A DNA stretch of 64,000 nt from Halomonas alkalicola (GCF_030704205.1 NZ_CP131913.1:1426001-1490000), one strand, 5' to 3'. Shown: positions 1 through 11,160, counted from the first letter of the stretch. The notes: generated from the sequence alone by a model not told the origin. Numbers and translations are program-made.

Positions 1-999
1 ATAGCGCTTGGCGATGATCTCGTCGACCAGGGTCAGGGCGCTGGAGACGATGGTGCCGCCGGTTTCCCGGGAGTAGAAGAACTCCTCCTCGTCCACCTCC
101 TTGGCCGCCGTATGATGACGCACGAAGACCAGTTCGACCTTCTCGTAGCTGCGCTCCAGGAACAGGTAGAGCAGCAGGAAGAAGCGCTTGGCGATGTCCT
201 TGTGGGCCTGGGTCATGGAGCCCGAGACGTCCATGATGCAGAACATCACCGCCTTGCTGGAGGGCATCGGCTGGTTGACCAGGTTGTTGTAGCGCAGGTC
301 GAAGGTATCGATGAAGGGCACCGCCTCGAGGCGCTTCTCCAGGCGCTCGATCTCCACCTTGAGCTCGGCAATGCGCGCCGGGTTGCGCAGCACCGGGTCC
401 TTGCTCTCCTCGACCTCCAGGGCCTCGCGCGCCTCGCGCAGGGCGCGGCGGATGGGCGCCCGCATGGCAATGCGTCGCGCCTGGGCCTCGCGCATGGAGC
501 GCACGATATTGATCCGTGCCGGCACCCCCTCCTTCGACACCCCCGCCCGCACCGGCCTCACCTCGTCGAGGTCCACCAGCGCCTTGCGCTCCAGGTGGGG
601 CAGCTCGAGGCCGTCGAAGACGAAGTCGAGGAACTCCTCGCGGGAGAGGGTGAAGGCGAACTCGTCCATGCCCTCGCCCTGGTCGGAGGCGCTGCCCTCC
701 CCGCCCCCGCCACCCCCCCCGCCGCCGGGGCGACGCAGGCGGTCGCCCTCGACGAATTCGCGGTTGCCGGGCGCCACGATACTGCGCCTGCCCCCCGGGC
801 CATGCTGGAACACCGGCTCGGAGATATCCCGGCTCGGGATCGACACCTTCTCGCCGCGCTCCATATCGGTGATGGAGCGGCGGTTCACCGCCTCCTCCAC
901 GGAGCGCTTGATATGGGTGCGATAGCGGTCGAGGAAGCGCTGCCGGTTGACCGCGCTCTTGTGCTTGGCATTGGCCCGTCGATCGATGAAATAGGTCAT
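1..999 (-). CDS. yeaH: YeaH/YhbH family protein (DUF444), partial
   Basis: The gene starts at 999 and runs off the left edge, leaving 333 codons, so its C-terminus is not visible. The family works with the PrkA kinase in stress and stationary-phase physiology; its exact biochemical role is not settled. Visible features are a basic N-terminus, a run of about ten glycines near residue 95, and a von Willebrand A-like fold with a MIDAS-type DVSGS motif beginning at D257. It lies 16 bp downstream of prkA on the same strand, the usual prkA-yeaH order. The third gene usually found there (spoVR/ycgB) would lie outside the window. The glycine run is coded by G-rich tracts, but the frame stays open. 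Confidence 0.9.
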   Translation of the reverse strand, partial: MTYFIDRRANAKHKSAVNRQRFLDRYRTHIKRSVEEAVNRRSITDMERGEKVSIPSRDISEPVFQHGPGGRRSIVAPGNREFVEGDRLRRPGGGGGGGGGEGSASDQGEGMDEFAFTLSREEFLDFVFDGLELPHLERKALVDLDEVRPVRAGVSKEGVPARINIVRSMREAQARRIAMRAPIRRALREAREALEVEESKDPVLRNPARIAELKVEIERLEKRLEAVPFIDTFDLRYNNLVNQPMPSSKAVMFCIMDVSGSMTQAHKDIAKRFFLLLYLFLERSYEKVELVFVRHHTAAKEVDEEEFFYSRETGGTIVSSALTLVDEIIAKRY

Positions 1000-1015
1000 G
1001 GAAGACCTCCTCGGC

Positions 1016-2938
1016 CTACTGCGACTTGCGCACCCGCAGGTACCACTCGGAGAGCAGGCGCACCTGCTTCTCGGTGTAGCCCCGATCCACCATCCTGGCC
1101 ACGAAGTCCTCGTGCTTCTTCTGGTCCGCCTGGGAGGCCTTGGCGTTGAAGGAGATCACCGGCAGCAGCTCCTCGGTGTTGGCGAACATCTTCTGCTCGA
1201 TCACCCCGCGCAGCTTCTCGTAGGACTGCCAGCTCGGGTTCATGCCGTTGTTCTGGGCCCGGGCCCGCAGCACGAAGTTGACCACCTCGTGGCGGAAGTC
1301 CTTGGGATTGGAGATGCCGGCCGGCTTCTCGATCTTCTCCAGCTCCTCGTTGAGGGACTGGCGATTGAACAGCTCGCCGGTCTCCGGGTCGCGGTACTCC
1401 TGGTCCTGGATCCAGAAGTCGGCGTAGGTGACGTAGCGGTCGAAGATGTTCTGACCGTACTCGGAGTAGGACTCCAGGTAGGCCGTCTGGATCTCCTTGC
1501 CGATGAAGTCGACGTAGCGCGGCGCCAGGTACTCCTTGATGTAGCGCAGGTAGCGCTCGAAGGTCTCGCGGGGCAGCTGCTCCTGCTCCAGGCGCTTCTC
1601 CAGCACGTAGAGCAGGTGCACCGGGTTGGCCGCCACCTCGTGGCTGTCGAAGTTGAACACCTTGGAGGGGATCTTGAACGCGAAGCGGGTGGAGAGCCCG
1701 TCCATGCCCTCGTCGACCCCGGCGGTGTCGCGATACTCCTGGATCGACTTGGCCTTGGGGTCGGTGTCCTTGAGGTTCTCGCCATCATAGACGCGCATCT
1801 TCGAGTAGACGCTGGAGTTCTCCGGCTCCTTGAGCCGCGAGAGCACCGTGAACTGGGCCAGCATGCGCAGGGTATCCGGGGCGCAGGGCGCCTGGCTGAG
1901 CGAGGAGTGCTCGAGCAGCTTCTGGTAGATCTTGACCTCCTCGGAGGCGCGCAGGCAGTAGGGCACCTTGACGATATAGACGCGGTCGAGGAAGGCCTCG
2001 TTGTTGCGGTTGTTGCGGAACGCCTGCCATTCGCTCTCGTTGGAGTGCGCCAGCACGATGCCCTCGAAGGGGATCGCCCCCATGCCCTCGGTAGGGTTGT
2101 AGTTGCCCTCCTGGGTGGCGGTCAGCAGCGGATGCAGCACCTTGATCGGCGCCTTGAACATCTCGACGAACTCCATCAGGCCCTGGTTGGCGCGACACAG
2201 CCCCCCTGAGAAGCTGTAGGCGTCGGGGTCGTCCTGGGAGTACATCTCCAGCTGACGGATATCCACCTTGCCCACCAGCGAGGAGATGTCCTGGTTGTTC
2301 TCGTCGCCGGGCTCGGTCTTGGAGATGGCGATCTGGTTGAGGCGCGAGGGGTAGAGGCGCACCACCCGGAACTGGGAGATGTCGCCGCCGTACTCCTTGA
2401 GGCGCTTGGCGGCCCAGGGCGACATCACGCTCTTCAGGTAGCGCCGCGGAATGCCGAACTCCTTCTCGAGCAGCTCGCCATCCTCCTCGGGGGAGAACAG
2501 GCCCAGCGGCGATTCATAGACCGGCGAGCCCTTGATGGCGTAGAAGGGCACCTTCTCCATCAGCAGCTTGAGGCGCTCGGCCAGCGACGACTTGCCGCCC
2601 CCCACGGGGCCCAGCAGGTAGAGGATCTGCTTGCGCTCCTCGAGGCCCTGGGCGGCGTGGCGGAAGAACGACACGATCTGCTCGATCGCCTCCTCCATGC
2701 CGTAGAACTCCGAGAACGACGGGTAGCGGCGGATGACCTTATTGGAGAAGATCCGCGACAGCCGTGGATCCCTGGCGGTATCGATCACCTCGGGCTCGCC
2801 GATGGCCTCGAGCATCCGCTCGGCGGCAGATGCGTAGGCCGATGGCTCCCGTCGACAGAGTTCCAGGTACTCCTGCAGGGTCAGCTCCTCCTGCTGGACG
2901 CGCTCGTAACGGTTCTGCACATGGTCGAAGATGCTCAT
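1016..2938 (-). CDS. prkA: PrkA family serine protein kinase
   Basis: A 640-residue protein, close to E. coli YeaG (644). The family couples an AAA+ ATPase-like N-terminal domain to a C-terminal kinase-like domain and acts in the cytoplasm during nutrient stress. The Walker A motif GPVGGGKS is at residues 110-117. The open frame continues 23 codons upstream, but the ATG at 2938 is preceded by a perfect AAGGAGG Shine-Dalgarno and gives the conserved MSIFDHV start, so it is chosen. It is co-directional with yeaH and probably co-transcribed. The 254 bp upstream hold its promoter region and a hairpin that probably ends fadH transcription. Confidence 0.95.
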   Translation of the reverse strand: MSIFDHVQNRYERVQQEELTLQEYLELCRREPSAYASAAERMLEAIGEPEVIDTARDPRLSRIFSNKVIRRYPSFSEFYGMEEAIEQIVSFFRHAAQGLEERKQILYLLGPVGGGKSSLAERLKLLMEKVPFYAIKGSPVYESPLGLFSPEEDGELLEKEFGIPRRYLKSVMSPWAAKRLKEYGGDISQFRVVRLYPSRLNQIAISKTEPGDENNQDISSLVGKVDIRQLEMYSQDDPDAYSFSGGLCRANQGLMEFVEMFKAPIKVLHPLLTATQEGNYNPTEGMGAIPFEGIVLAHSNESEWQAFRNNRNNEAFLDRVYIVKVPYCLRASEEVKIYQKLLEHSSLSQAPCAPDTLRMLAQFTVLSRLKEPENSSVYSKMRVYDGENLKDTDPKAKSIQEYRDTAGVDEGMDGLSTRFAFKIPSKVFNFDSHEVAANPVHLLYVLEKRLEQEQLPRETFERYLRYIKEYLAPRYVDFIGKEIQTAYLESYSEYGQNIFDRYVTYADFWIQDQEYRDPETGELFNRQSLNEELEKIEKPAGISNPKDFRHEVVNFVLRARAQNNGMNPSWQSYEKLRGVIEQKMFANTEELLPVISFNAKASQADQKKHEDFVARMVDRGYTEKQVRLLSEWYLRVRKSQ

Positions 2939-3132
2939 CGATGCCTCCTTAAAGCCCGATGATTCGGCGCCTGGTTCGTCCGGGGCGCCCCGGGTCGTGG
3001 CAATCACAGCGTAGGACAGTCCGGCACAGCATTAGCGGACATCGAATCAACGCTGGACCTTATCCCCTAAGAGCCTGTGGACGACCAAGGGTTCGTTGGC
3101 AGGGAGGCAGTTTTGCCAACGCAAGATGGCGA

Positions 3133-3160
3133 GGGCCCGCCGAGACGTCTCGGCGGGCCC
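3133..3160 (-). terminator. Hairpin downstream of fadH
   Basis: A perfect 28-bp palindrome (GGGCCCGCCGAGAC and its complement), 33 bp after the fadH stop and ahead of prkA. The stem is very strong, but the following minus-strand bases are only weakly T-rich. It is a likely intrinsic terminator separating fadH from prkA. Confidence 0.6.
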
Positions 3161-3192
3161 TGGAGGGAGGCACGAAGCACTCGGGCAAGGAT

Positions 3193-5205
3193 CTAGAGGG
3201 CGGCTGCCACCCGGGTGCCCTGATCGATGGCGCGCTTGGCATCCAGCTCGGCGGCCTCCTCGGCGCCGCCGATCAGGTGCACCTCGATGCCCGCCCCCTG
3301 CAGCGGGTCGAGCAGCTCGCGCACCGGCTCCTGGCCGGCACAGACCACCACGCTGTCCACCGCCAGCCGGCGGACCTCGCCCGCCTGGCGGACATGCAGG
3401 CCGGCATCGTCGATGCTCAGGTACTCGCAGCCGGCCAGCGTCTCGACGCCGCGATGCTTGAGCGAGGCGCGATGCACCCAGCCGGTGGTCTTGCCTAGGC
3501 CGCGGCCGGGCTTGGAGGCCTTGCGCTGCAGCAGGAAGACCTGGCGTGGCACCTCGGGGCGGCGCGGCGCCTTGAGCCCGCCCGGCGTGGCGACCGAGAG
3601 ATCCACGCCCCACTCGTCGCACCAGGCCTCGCGGTCCAGCGACGAGGACGCGCCCTGGGTGAGCAGCTCCACCACATCGAAGCCGATCCCGCCGGCGCCG
3701 ATGATCGCCACCCGCCGCCCGACCCGCTCCGGGTGCAGGATCGCCGTGGGATAACCCATCACCTTGGGGTGGTCACTGCCGGGAAGCGCCAGGGCGCGCG
3801 GGCGCACCCCGCTGGCCAGCACCACCGCATCGAAGTCGCGCAGCGCCTGGAGGTCCGCCTCGCAGCTGAGGCGCACCTGCACCCGGTGCCTGTCGAGCAT
3901 CACCCGGAAGTAGCGCAGGGTCTCGTCGAACTCCTCCTTGCCGGGGATACGGCGCGCGTAGTTGAACTGCCCGCCCAGCTCGGAACCGCGCTCGAACAGG
4001 GTCACCGCATGGCCACGCTGAGCGGCGGTCACTGCGGCCGCCAGCCCCGCCGGACCGCCCCCCACCACGGCGATGCGCCGCGGCGCGCGGGCGGGCTCGA
4101 TCACGAGCTCGGTCTCGTGGCCGGCGCGCGGATTGACCAGGCAGGAGGTCGCCTTGCCCTCGAAGGTATGGTCCAGGCAGGCCTGGTTGCAGGCGATGCA
4201 GGTGTTGATCTCCTCGGGCCGGCCCTCGGCGGCCTTGGTGACCCAGGCCGGGTCGGCCAGGAAGGGGCGCGCCATGGAGACCATGTCCGCATGGCCCTCG
4301 GCCAGCACCCGCTCGGCCACCTCCGGCATGTTGATGCGGTTGGTGGTGATCAGCGGTACCGAGAGCTCGGCCTTCAGCCGGCGGGTCACCTCGGTGAAGG
4401 CCGCCCGCGGCACGCTGGTGACGATGGTCGGCACCCGCGCCTCGTGCCAGCCGATACCGGTATTGATCAGGCTGGCGCCGGCGGCCTCGATGGCGCGCCC
4501 CAGGACCACCACCTCCTCATGCGTGCTGCCCTCCTCCACCAGGTCGATCATGGAGAGGCGGAAGATGATCAGGAAATCGTCGCCCACCGCCGCGCGCATG
4601 CGCCGCACGATCTCCACCGGGAAGCGGATGCGATTCTTGAAGGACCCGCCCCAGGCATCGTCGCGCCGGTTGGTGCGCCGGCAGACGAACTGGTTGATCA
4701 GGTAGCCCTCGGAGCCCATCACCTCCACGCCGTCGTAGCCGGCCTGCTGCGCCAGGCGGGCACAGCGCACATAGTCGGCGATCTGCCGCTCCACCTCGTC
4801 GGCGGAGAGCTCCCGGGGCGTGAAGGGATTGATGGGCGCCTGGATCGCCGAGGGGGCCACCAGCTCCGGCGAATAGGCGTAGCGCCCGGCATGCAGGATC
4901 TGCAGGCAGAGGCGCCCGCCCTCGGCGTGCACCGCCTCCACCAGGCGGCGATGATCGGGCAGCTGCGCCTCCCGCTCCAGGGTGGCGGCGCCCTGGAAGA
5001 CGGCGCCCTCGGGGTTGGGCGCGATGCCGCCGGTGACGATCAGCGCCACCCCCTCCCGGGCCCGCTCGGCATAGAAGGCGGCCAGGCGCTCGAAGCCGCC
5101 GGGCGCCTCCTCCAGGTTGGTGTGCATGGAGCCCATCAGCACCCGATTGGGCAGCGTCAGGTGGCCCAGCGTCAGGGGACGGAAGAGATGGGGATAGGCA
5201 GTCAC
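3193..5205 (-). CDS. fadH: NADPH-dependent 2,4-dienoyl-CoA reductase
   Basis: A 670-residue flavoprotein of the old-yellow-enzyme family that reduces 2,4-dienoyl-CoA during beta-oxidation of unsaturated fatty acids. It has an N-terminal FMN TIM barrel, a 4Fe-4S cysteine cluster (CIACNQAC followed by a fourth Cys) around residues 330-350, an FAD-type dinucleotide fold (VVGGGPAG) near 380, and a second nucleotide fold (IIGAGGIG) near 500. Length matches E. coli FadH (672). The start is GTG at 5205, seven bases after an AAGGAG ribosome site; the ATG five bases upstream is immediately out of frame and stopped. It is monocistronic, between a tRNA operon and prkA. Confidence 0.95.
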   Translation of the reverse strand: MTAYPHLFRPLTLGHLTLPNRVLMGSMHTNLEEAPGGFERLAAFYAERAREGVALIVTGGIAPNPEGAVFQGAATLEREAQLPDHRRLVEAVHAEGGRLCLQILHAGRYAYSPELVAPSAIQAPINPFTPRELSADEVERQIADYVRCARLAQQAGYDGVEVMGSEGYLINQFVCRRTNRRDDAWGGSFKNRIRFPVEIVRRMRAAVGDDFLIIFRLSMIDLVEEGSTHEEVVVLGRAIEAAGASLINTGIGWHEARVPTIVTSVPRAAFTEVTRRLKAELSVPLITTNRINMPEVAERVLAEGHADMVSMARPFLADPAWVTKAAEGRPEEINTCIACNQACLDHTFEGKATSCLVNPRAGHETELVIEPARAPRRIAVVGGGPAGLAAAVTAAQRGHAVTLFERGSELGGQFNYARRIPGKEEFDETLRYFRVMLDRHRVQVRLSCEADLQALRDFDAVVLASGVRPRALALPGSDHPKVMGYPTAILHPERVGRRVAIIGAGGIGFDVVELLTQGASSSLDREAWCDEWGVDLSVATPGGLKAPRRPEVPRQVFLLQRKASKPGRGLGKTTGWVHRASLKHRGVETLAGCEYLSIDDAGLHVRQAGEVRRLAVDSVVVCAGQEPVRELLDPLQGAGIEVHLIGGAEEAAELDAKRAIDQGTRVAAAL

Positions 5206-5330
5206 GGCATGCTCCTTGTTCTTGATCCAAATTCAAACAACTGTATGACAGCAGACACGAAGGCGCAAAGCCCGATGCAGGAAACGGCAGAGGAACAAGG
5301 GGGCAGGAACGAGGGAGGGGGCAGAAACGA

Positions 5331-5362
5331 CGAAGCCCCGAGCGGCTGGGCTCGGAGCTTCG
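5331..5362 (-). terminator. Terminator of the Val-Asp tRNA operon
   Basis: A 13-bp stem (CGAAGCCCCGAGC against GCTCGGAGCTTCG, one mismatch) with a 6-base loop, about 50 bp past the last tRNA. On the minus strand it is followed by TCGTCGTTTCTG, consistent with an intrinsic terminator. Confidence 0.7.
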
Positions 5363-5409
5363 AGAAGTCGTGTGCATGACCGTGCACGGGCAGAAACACT
5401 TGCAGCAGT

Positions 5410-5486
5410 TGGCGGACCGGACGGGACTCGAACCCGCGACCTCCGGCGTGACAGGCCGGCATTCTAACCAACTGAACTACCGGTCC
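5410..5486 (-). tRNA. tRNA-Asp (GTC)
   Basis: A 77-nt cloverleaf on the minus strand with acceptor GGACCGG/CCGGTCC, discriminator G, encoded CCA, and anticodon loop CTGTCAC giving GTC. It is one of three identical copies and the last gene of a five-tRNA operon. Confidence 0.97.
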
Positions 5487-5489
5487 GCG

Positions 5490-5566
5490 TGGTGGGTGAT
5501 ACCGGATTCGAACCAGTGACCCCCAGCATGTGAGGCTGGTGCTCTAACCAACTGAGCTAATCACCC
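5490..5566 (-). tRNA. tRNA-Val (CAC)
   Basis: A 77-nt cloverleaf with acceptor GGGTGAT/ATCACCC, discriminator A, encoded CCA and anticodon loop CTCACAT giving CAC (reads GUG). It lies between two tRNA-Asp copies. Confidence 0.95.
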
Positions 5567-5618
5567 ACGTGAACTGCAAAGCGTGCTGCAACTTTCTACT
5601 GCTGTCAGGCCATCATCG

Positions 5619-5695
5619 TGGCGGACCGGACGGGACTCGAACCCGCGACCTCCGGCGTGACAGGCCGGCATTCTAACCAACTGAACTACCGGTCC
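5619..5695 (-). tRNA. tRNA-Asp (GTC)
   Basis: The second of three identical tRNA-Asp copies: 77 nt, anticodon GTC, CCA encoded. Confidence 0.97.
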
Positions 5696-5722
5696 GCAAG
5701 ATGACACCTGGCGAAAACACGT

Positions 5723-5799
5723 TGGCGGACCGGACGGGACTCGAACCCGCGACCTCCGGCGTGACAGGCCGGCATTCTAACCAACTGAACTACCGGTCC
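5723..5799 (-). tRNA. tRNA-Asp (GTC)
   Basis: The third identical tRNA-Asp copy: 77 nt, anticodon GTC, CCA encoded. Confidence 0.97.
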
Positions 5800-5840
5800 G
5801 CTGCGTGCTTTCTACGTGATCCACGACCGCCCGAGGGCAA

Positions 5841-5916
5841 TGGTGGGTGGTACAGGGTTCGAACCTGTGACCCCCAGCTTGTAAGGCTGGTGCTCTCCCA
5901 GCTGAGCTAACCACCC
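5841..5916 (-). tRNA. tRNA-Val (TAC)
   Basis: A 76-nt cloverleaf with acceptor GGGTGGT/ACCACCC, encoded CCA and anticodon loop CTTACAA giving TAC. It is the first gene of the operon, just downstream of a strong promoter. Confidence 0.97.
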
Positions 5917-5934
5917 CTGGTCACGTGGCGCTGC

Positions 5935-5962
5935 ATTCTACAGGGGTGCCGGCCAATGTCAA
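5935..5962 (-). promoter_or_regulatory. Promoter of the tRNA operon
   Basis: On the minus strand a perfect -35 TTGACA (5962-5957), a 16-bp spacer and a -10 TAGAAT (5940-5935) lie just upstream of tRNA-Val(TAC). This is a strong sigma70-type promoter as expected for stable RNA. Confidence 0.85.
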
Positions 5963-6285
5963 CGCTTTTTGCCCACTCTTCGACAACCGCCATTTGTCGG
6001 CATTTCATCGAGTTGCCCACGCCACCCCCACGCCCCCGGGTTCAGGCACGCTCGGCCATGTTGCTGGCGCCCGAGCGGGGCCTCGCCGCGCATCTCCAAA
6101 GGGCTCTTGGGCAACAAGCCGGCGACCTCGATCTCCCTCCAGCAGGTACCGGAAATCGGGTCGAGGTAATGGGCGCATAATCTCGGGTGGCATATGATGT
6201 GGTAAGGGAGCTTGTCGTGGGCTCTCCGACTACACTAATTGGCGTGTTCAGGATCGAGGCGGGCTGCGCTAGAATCCAGACCGGC

Positions 6286-6299
6286 TTGACCTGCATCAT
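6286..6299 (+). promoter_or_regulatory. Fnr/Anr box upstream of ccoN
   Basis: TTGAC-CTGC-ATCAT matches the TTGAT-N4-ATCAA consensus at 8 of 10 positions and lies 90 bp before ccoN. If it acts at -41.5, transcription would start near 6334 with a weak -10 (CAAACT, 6323-6328). A second, sigma70-like promoter (TTCAGG 6247-6252, 17 bp, TAGAAT 6270-6275) lies just upstream, so the box could also repress that one. The rest of the 472-bp gap from 5917 to 6388 holds the tRNA promoter and no other feature I can support. Confidence 0.6.
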
Positions 6300-6388
6300 T
6301 TCTTGGGGCGCTGGGTCCGTGGCAAACTGGCGCAGCTTCCGCAGCTTCAAACCCACCACCCTGCTACCGCGTTCGATGGGAACCTGAC

Positions 6389-7813
<1,425 letters not shown>

Positions 7814-7836
7814 GCCAACCGGGGATACCGACACCA

Positions 7837-8445
7837 ATGAAACACGAGATTGTCGAAAAGAACGTTGGCCTGCTCGCCGTGCTGATCCTTGTCGTCATCA
7901 GCTTCGGCGGCCTGGCCGAGGTCGTGCCGCTGTTCTTCCAGAAGCAGACCACGGAGCCGGTGGACGGGCTGCGTCCGCTCTCGGCCCTGGAGCTGGAAGG
8001 CCGCGACATCTATCGCCGCGAGGGCTGCGTCGGCTGCCACTCGCAGATGATCCGCCCGTTCCGCGCCGAGACCGAGCGCTACGGCCACTACAGCGTGGCC
8101 GGCGAGTCGGTCTACGACCACAACTTCCTGTGGGGCTCCAAGCGCACCGGCCCGGACCTGGCCCGCGTCGGCGGCCGCTACAGCGATGACTGGCACCGTG
8201 CCCACATGTACAACCCGCGCGACGTGGTGCCCGAGTCGATCATGCCCGCCTACCCGTGGCTCTTCGAGCGCACCCTCGACGGTAACGCCACGCCGCGCAA
8301 GATGGAGGCGCTGCGCCGCCTGGGCGTGCCCTATACCGACGAGGACATTGCCAACGCCACGCGTGACGTTCGCGGCCAGCAGGAGATCACCGCATTGGTG
8401 GCCTATCTCCAGCAGTTGGGCACCGTTCTCGAAGGCACGCGCTGA
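7837..8445 (+). CDS. ccoO: Cytochrome cbb3 oxidase subunit II
   Basis: A 202-residue monoheme cytochrome c subunit that passes electrons from CcoP to CcoN. One N-terminal membrane anchor is followed by a periplasmic domain with the heme c motif CVGCH near residue 66 and a later methionine ligand region (SIMPAYPW). Length matches the family. It sits between ccoN and ccoQ in the same operon. Confidence 0.97.
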   Translation: MKHEIVEKNVGLLAVLILVVISFGGLAEVVPLFFQKQTTEPVDGLRPLSALELEGRDIYRREGCVGCHSQMIRPFRAETERYGHYSVAGESVYDHNFLWGSKRTGPDLARVGGRYSDDWHRAHMYNPRDVVPESIMPAYPWLFERTLDGNATPRKMEALRRLGVPYTDEDIANATRDVRGQQEITALVAYLQQLGTVLEGTR

Positions 8446-8447
8446 TC

Positions 8448-8663
8448 ATGGATACCGGGACTTTCCGCGGCATTATCACCGGTCTGCTGATCGTGGCCTT
8501 CCTCGGCATCACCTGGTGGGCCTACTCGAAGCGGCGCAAGCCGGATTTCGACGAGGCGGCCCACCTGCCCTTCGCCGATGATGATGAGCAACCGAACCGT
8601 GACAGGAGCGCCTCGCCGAACGGGGCGGATTCCCGCAAGAGCAAGGGAGACAGGAACACATGA
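8448..8663 (+). CDS. ccoQ: Cytochrome cbb3 oxidase subunit CcoQ
   Basis: A 71-residue small subunit with one transmembrane helix (about residues 8-26) ending in a YSKRRK-type basic edge and a hydrophilic tail. CcoQ stabilises the CcoP-CcoNO complex in other bacteria. It starts two bases after the ccoO stop and overlaps ccoP by 4 bp, indicating translational coupling. The tail is longer and more polar than in many homologues. Confidence 0.9.
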   Translation: MDTGTFRGIITGLLIVAFLGITWWAYSKRRKPDFDEAAHLPFADDDEQPNRDRSASPNGADSRKSKGDRNT

Positions 8664-9589
8664 ACAATCTCTGGGGTGACTCCCTTTCCGGGTTCTGGAG
8701 CGCCTGGATCATCGTCATCACGCTGGGCTCCATCGGCCTTGCCTTCTGGCTGCTCTACGCCAACCGCAAGACCGACAAGATCCCCGACGCCGATGGCAAC
8801 ATCGAGACCACCGGACACGCCGCCGATGGCATCGAGGAGTACGACAACCCGCTGCCGCGCTGGTGGTTCCAGCTCTACGTGGGCACCGTGATCTTCGCGC
8901 TGGGCTATCTGGTGCTCTACCCCGGCCTCGGCAACTTCGCCGGCGTGCTGGGCTGGACCCAGGAGGGGCAGTGGGAAGAGGAGGTCGCCCGCGCCGAGGA
9001 GCGCTTCACGCCGATCTTCGCCCAGTACCAGGAGATCCCGATCCCCGAGCTGGCTCGCGACGCCGACGCCATGCAGGTGGCCGAGCGCATCTACCTCAAC
9101 AACTGCGCGGTGTGCCACGGCTCCAACGCCCAGGGCGGCTACGGCTTCCCCAACCTGACCAACGACGACTGGCTCTACGGCGGCGAGCCCGAGCAGATCG
9201 TCCAGACCCTGGTGCGGGGCCGCAACGGCCTGATGCCTTCCTGGCAGCAGCTCGGCGAGACCAACATCGAGAACGTCACCCAGCATGTCCTCGCCCTCTC
9301 CGGCCTGGAGCATGACGAGGAGCGCGCCGAGCGCGGCGCCGCCACCTACGCCTCGGTCTGCGCGGCCTGCCACATGCCCGACGGCACCGGCAACCAGGCG
9401 CTGGGTGCGCCCAATCTGACCAACGATATCTGGCTCTACCAGGCACCCGGTCAGAGCGTGGCAGACTCCGTGCGCCAGACCCTGCGCAACGGCCGCAACG
9501 GCCACATGCCGGCCCAGGCAGCCTACATCGGCGAGGAGCGCGTCCACCTGGTGGCCGCCTACGTCTACAGCCTGCGCTTCCGGGACTGA
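8660..9589 (+). CDS. ccoP: Cytochrome cbb3 oxidase diheme subunit III
   Basis: A 309-residue diheme cytochrome c that accepts electrons from soluble cytochromes. Two N-terminal membrane segments (about 14-34 and 70-88) precede two class I heme domains with C149xxC152H153 and C234xxC237H238, each with a downstream methionine (GLMPSW, GHMPAQ). It overlaps ccoQ by ATGA and closes the structural operon; a hairpin follows 22 bp after the stop. Confidence 0.97.
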   Translation: MNNLWGDSLSGFWSAWIIVITLGSIGLAFWLLYANRKTDKIPDADGNIETTGHAADGIEEYDNPLPRWWFQLYVGTVIFALGYLVLYPGLGNFAGVLGWTQEGQWEEEVARAEERFTPIFAQYQEIPIPELARDADAMQVAERIYLNNCAVCHGSNAQGGYGFPNLTNDDWLYGGEPEQIVQTLVRGRNGLMPSWQQLGETNIENVTQHVLALSGLEHDEERAERGAATYASVCAACHMPDGTGNQALGAPNLTNDIWLYQAPGQSVADSVRQTLRNGRNGHMPAQAAYIGEERVHLVAAYVYSLRFRD

Positions 9590-9611
9590 CCCGAGAGCCA
9601 GGAACCAGCGG

Positions 9612-9638
9612 AAGGGTGCGGCGTCAGGTCGCACCCTT
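9612..9638 (+). terminator. Terminator-like hairpin between ccoP and ccoG
   Basis: Stem AAGGGTGCG/CGCACCCTT with a 9-base loop and a short pyrimidine tail. It probably attenuates transcription between the structural and assembly genes. A TACAAT hexamer at 9661-9666 may be the -10 of a separate ccoG promoter. Confidence 0.55.
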
Positions 9639-9719
9639 TCTCGTTGGACCGGCGACTCGATACAATGAGTGCCGCAAGATCAGCGCCGGCCCTCCCCTCC
9701 TCCCTGCCGTGAGCCTGCC

Positions 9720-11159
9720 ATGAGCGACAAGATCCCCGCCCGCGATGTCACACCGTCACCGGTCGAGCACCATGCGCCCGGCGCCACGGTGCAGCAGGAG
9801 ATGTACGCCAAGCGGCGCCATATCTATGTGCGGGAGATCAAGGGGCTCTTCCAGCGGGTGAGACGCGGCGCCAACTGGCTGCTGATGCTGCTCTTCTTCG
9901 TGATGCCCTGGGTCCCCTGGGGGGACCGCCCGGCGATCTGGTTCGACCTGCCCGGCCGCGAATTCCATATCCTGGCCGCCACCTTCTATCCCCAGGAGTT
10001 CATGCTGCTCTCCTGGCTGCTGATCATCTGCGCCTTCGGACTCTTCTTCATCACGGTGTTCGCCGGCCGCGTCTGGTGCGGCTACACCTGCCCGCAGAGC
10101 GTCTGGACCTTCCTGTTCATCTGGTTCGAGCACCGCCTGGAGGGGAGCCGCAACCGACGCATCAAGCTCGACAGCCAGCCCATGAGCGCCGACACGCTGT
10201 GGCGCAAGGGCGCCAAGCACGCCATCTGGCTGGTCATCGCCCTGGCCACCGGGGTGACCTTCGTCGGCTACTTCACGCCGATTCGCCAGCTGGTGGTCGA
10301 TCTGCCGACCCTGCAGGCCCACGGCTGGTCCTACTTCTGGGTCGGCTTCTTCCTGGTCTTCACCTACCTCAATGCCGGCTGGCTGCGCGAGCAGGTGTGC
10401 ATCTACATGTGCCCCTACGCCCGCTTCCAGTCGGTGATGTTCGACCGCGACACCCTGATCGTCTCCTACGACACGGGGCGCGGCGAGCCGCGCGGGGCCC
10501 GCAAGAAAACGCTCACCCATGAGCAGGCCCGGGCCGCCGGCCACGGCGACTGCATCGACTGCGACCTCTGCGTGCAGGTCTGCCCCACCGGCATCGACAT
10601 CCGCGACGGCCTGCAGTACGAATGCATCACCTGCGCGGCCTGCATCGACGCCTGCGACAGCGTGATGGACCGCATGGGCTACCCCCGCGGCCTGATCCGC
10701 TACACCACCGAGAACGCCCTGGAGGGCAAGCCCACCCATATCCTGCGGCCGCGCCTGATGGGCTACCTGGCGGCGCTGCTGGTGATGATCGGGGTCTTCG
10801 CCTGGGCCGTGACCGATCGCATGCCGCTGGGCTTCGAGGTGGAGCGCGAACGTACCCAGCTCTACCAGCTGACCCGCGAGGGCCGGCTTAGCAATGTCTA
10901 TGTGCTGATGGTGCGCAACCTGGACGGCCAGGAACACAGCTATCGCCTGGAGGCCTCGGGCCTGCCGGGGCTGGCCCTGGATACCGAGCGCCTCACGGTG
11001 CCCGCCGGCGACAGCCGCCGCGCCGTGGTGACGATCACTGCCGACCCGGCGGTGATCGAGCGCCCCAGCCACCCCATCACCCTGCGCATCGAGGCCGATG
11101 ACCACCCACGCATCGCCATGGAGCGCGAGACCCGCTTCATCGGCGAGATCCGGAGATGA
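9720..11159 (+). CDS. ccoG: Cytochrome c oxidase accessory protein CcoG (ferredoxin-like, copper reductase)
   Basis: A 479-residue membrane protein with about five transmembrane segments, a CxxxCP motif in CGYTCPQSVW, and two 4Fe-4S ferredoxin-type cysteine clusters (CIDCDLCVQVCP and CITCAACIDACD). Characterised CcoG proteins reduce Cu(II) to Cu(I) for cbb3 assembly. The C-terminal third is a soluble immunoglobulin-like domain. The frame is open from a GTG at 9669, but the ATG at 9720 gives the conserved N-terminus and is chosen. ccoH begins one base after its stop codon. Confidence 0.95.
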   Translation: MSDKIPARDVTPSPVEHHAPGATVQQEMYAKRRHIYVREIKGLFQRVRRGANWLLMLLFFVMPWVPWGDRPAIWFDLPGREFHILAATFYPQEFMLLSWLLIICAFGLFFITVFAGRVWCGYTCPQSVWTFLFIWFEHRLEGSRNRRIKLDSQPMSADTLWRKGAKHAIWLVIALATGVTFVGYFTPIRQLVVDLPTLQAHGWSYFWVGFFLVFTYLNAGWLREQVCIYMCPYARFQSVMFDRDTLIVSYDTGRGEPRGARKKTLTHEQARAAGHGDCIDCDLCVQVCPTGIDIRDGLQYECITCAACIDACDSVMDRMGYPRGLIRYTTENALEGKPTHILRPRLMGYLAALLVMIGVFAWAVTDRMPLGFEVERERTQLYQLTREGRLSNVYVLMVRNLDGQEHSYRLEASGLPGLALDTERLTVPAGDSRRAVVTITADPAVIERPSHPITLRIEADDHPRIAMERETRFIGEIRR

Positions 11160-11160
11160 C

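Noticed and set aside
3060..3110. A sigma54 promoter upstream of prkA (TTGG...GG-N10-GC on the minus strand)
   Set aside because: Only the GG/GC pair fits; the rest of the -24/-12 consensus does not, and no NtrC-type sites are visible.
5701..5910. A 69-codon open frame over the tRNA cluster (LADRTGLEPATSG...)
   Set aside because: It is a translation of tRNA-Asp and tRNA-Val genes, a common false gene call.
5410..5916. An integration site for a prophage or island at the tRNA cluster
   Set aside because: No integrase, no direct repeat of a tRNA 3' end beyond the gene copies themselves, and flanking genes are core.
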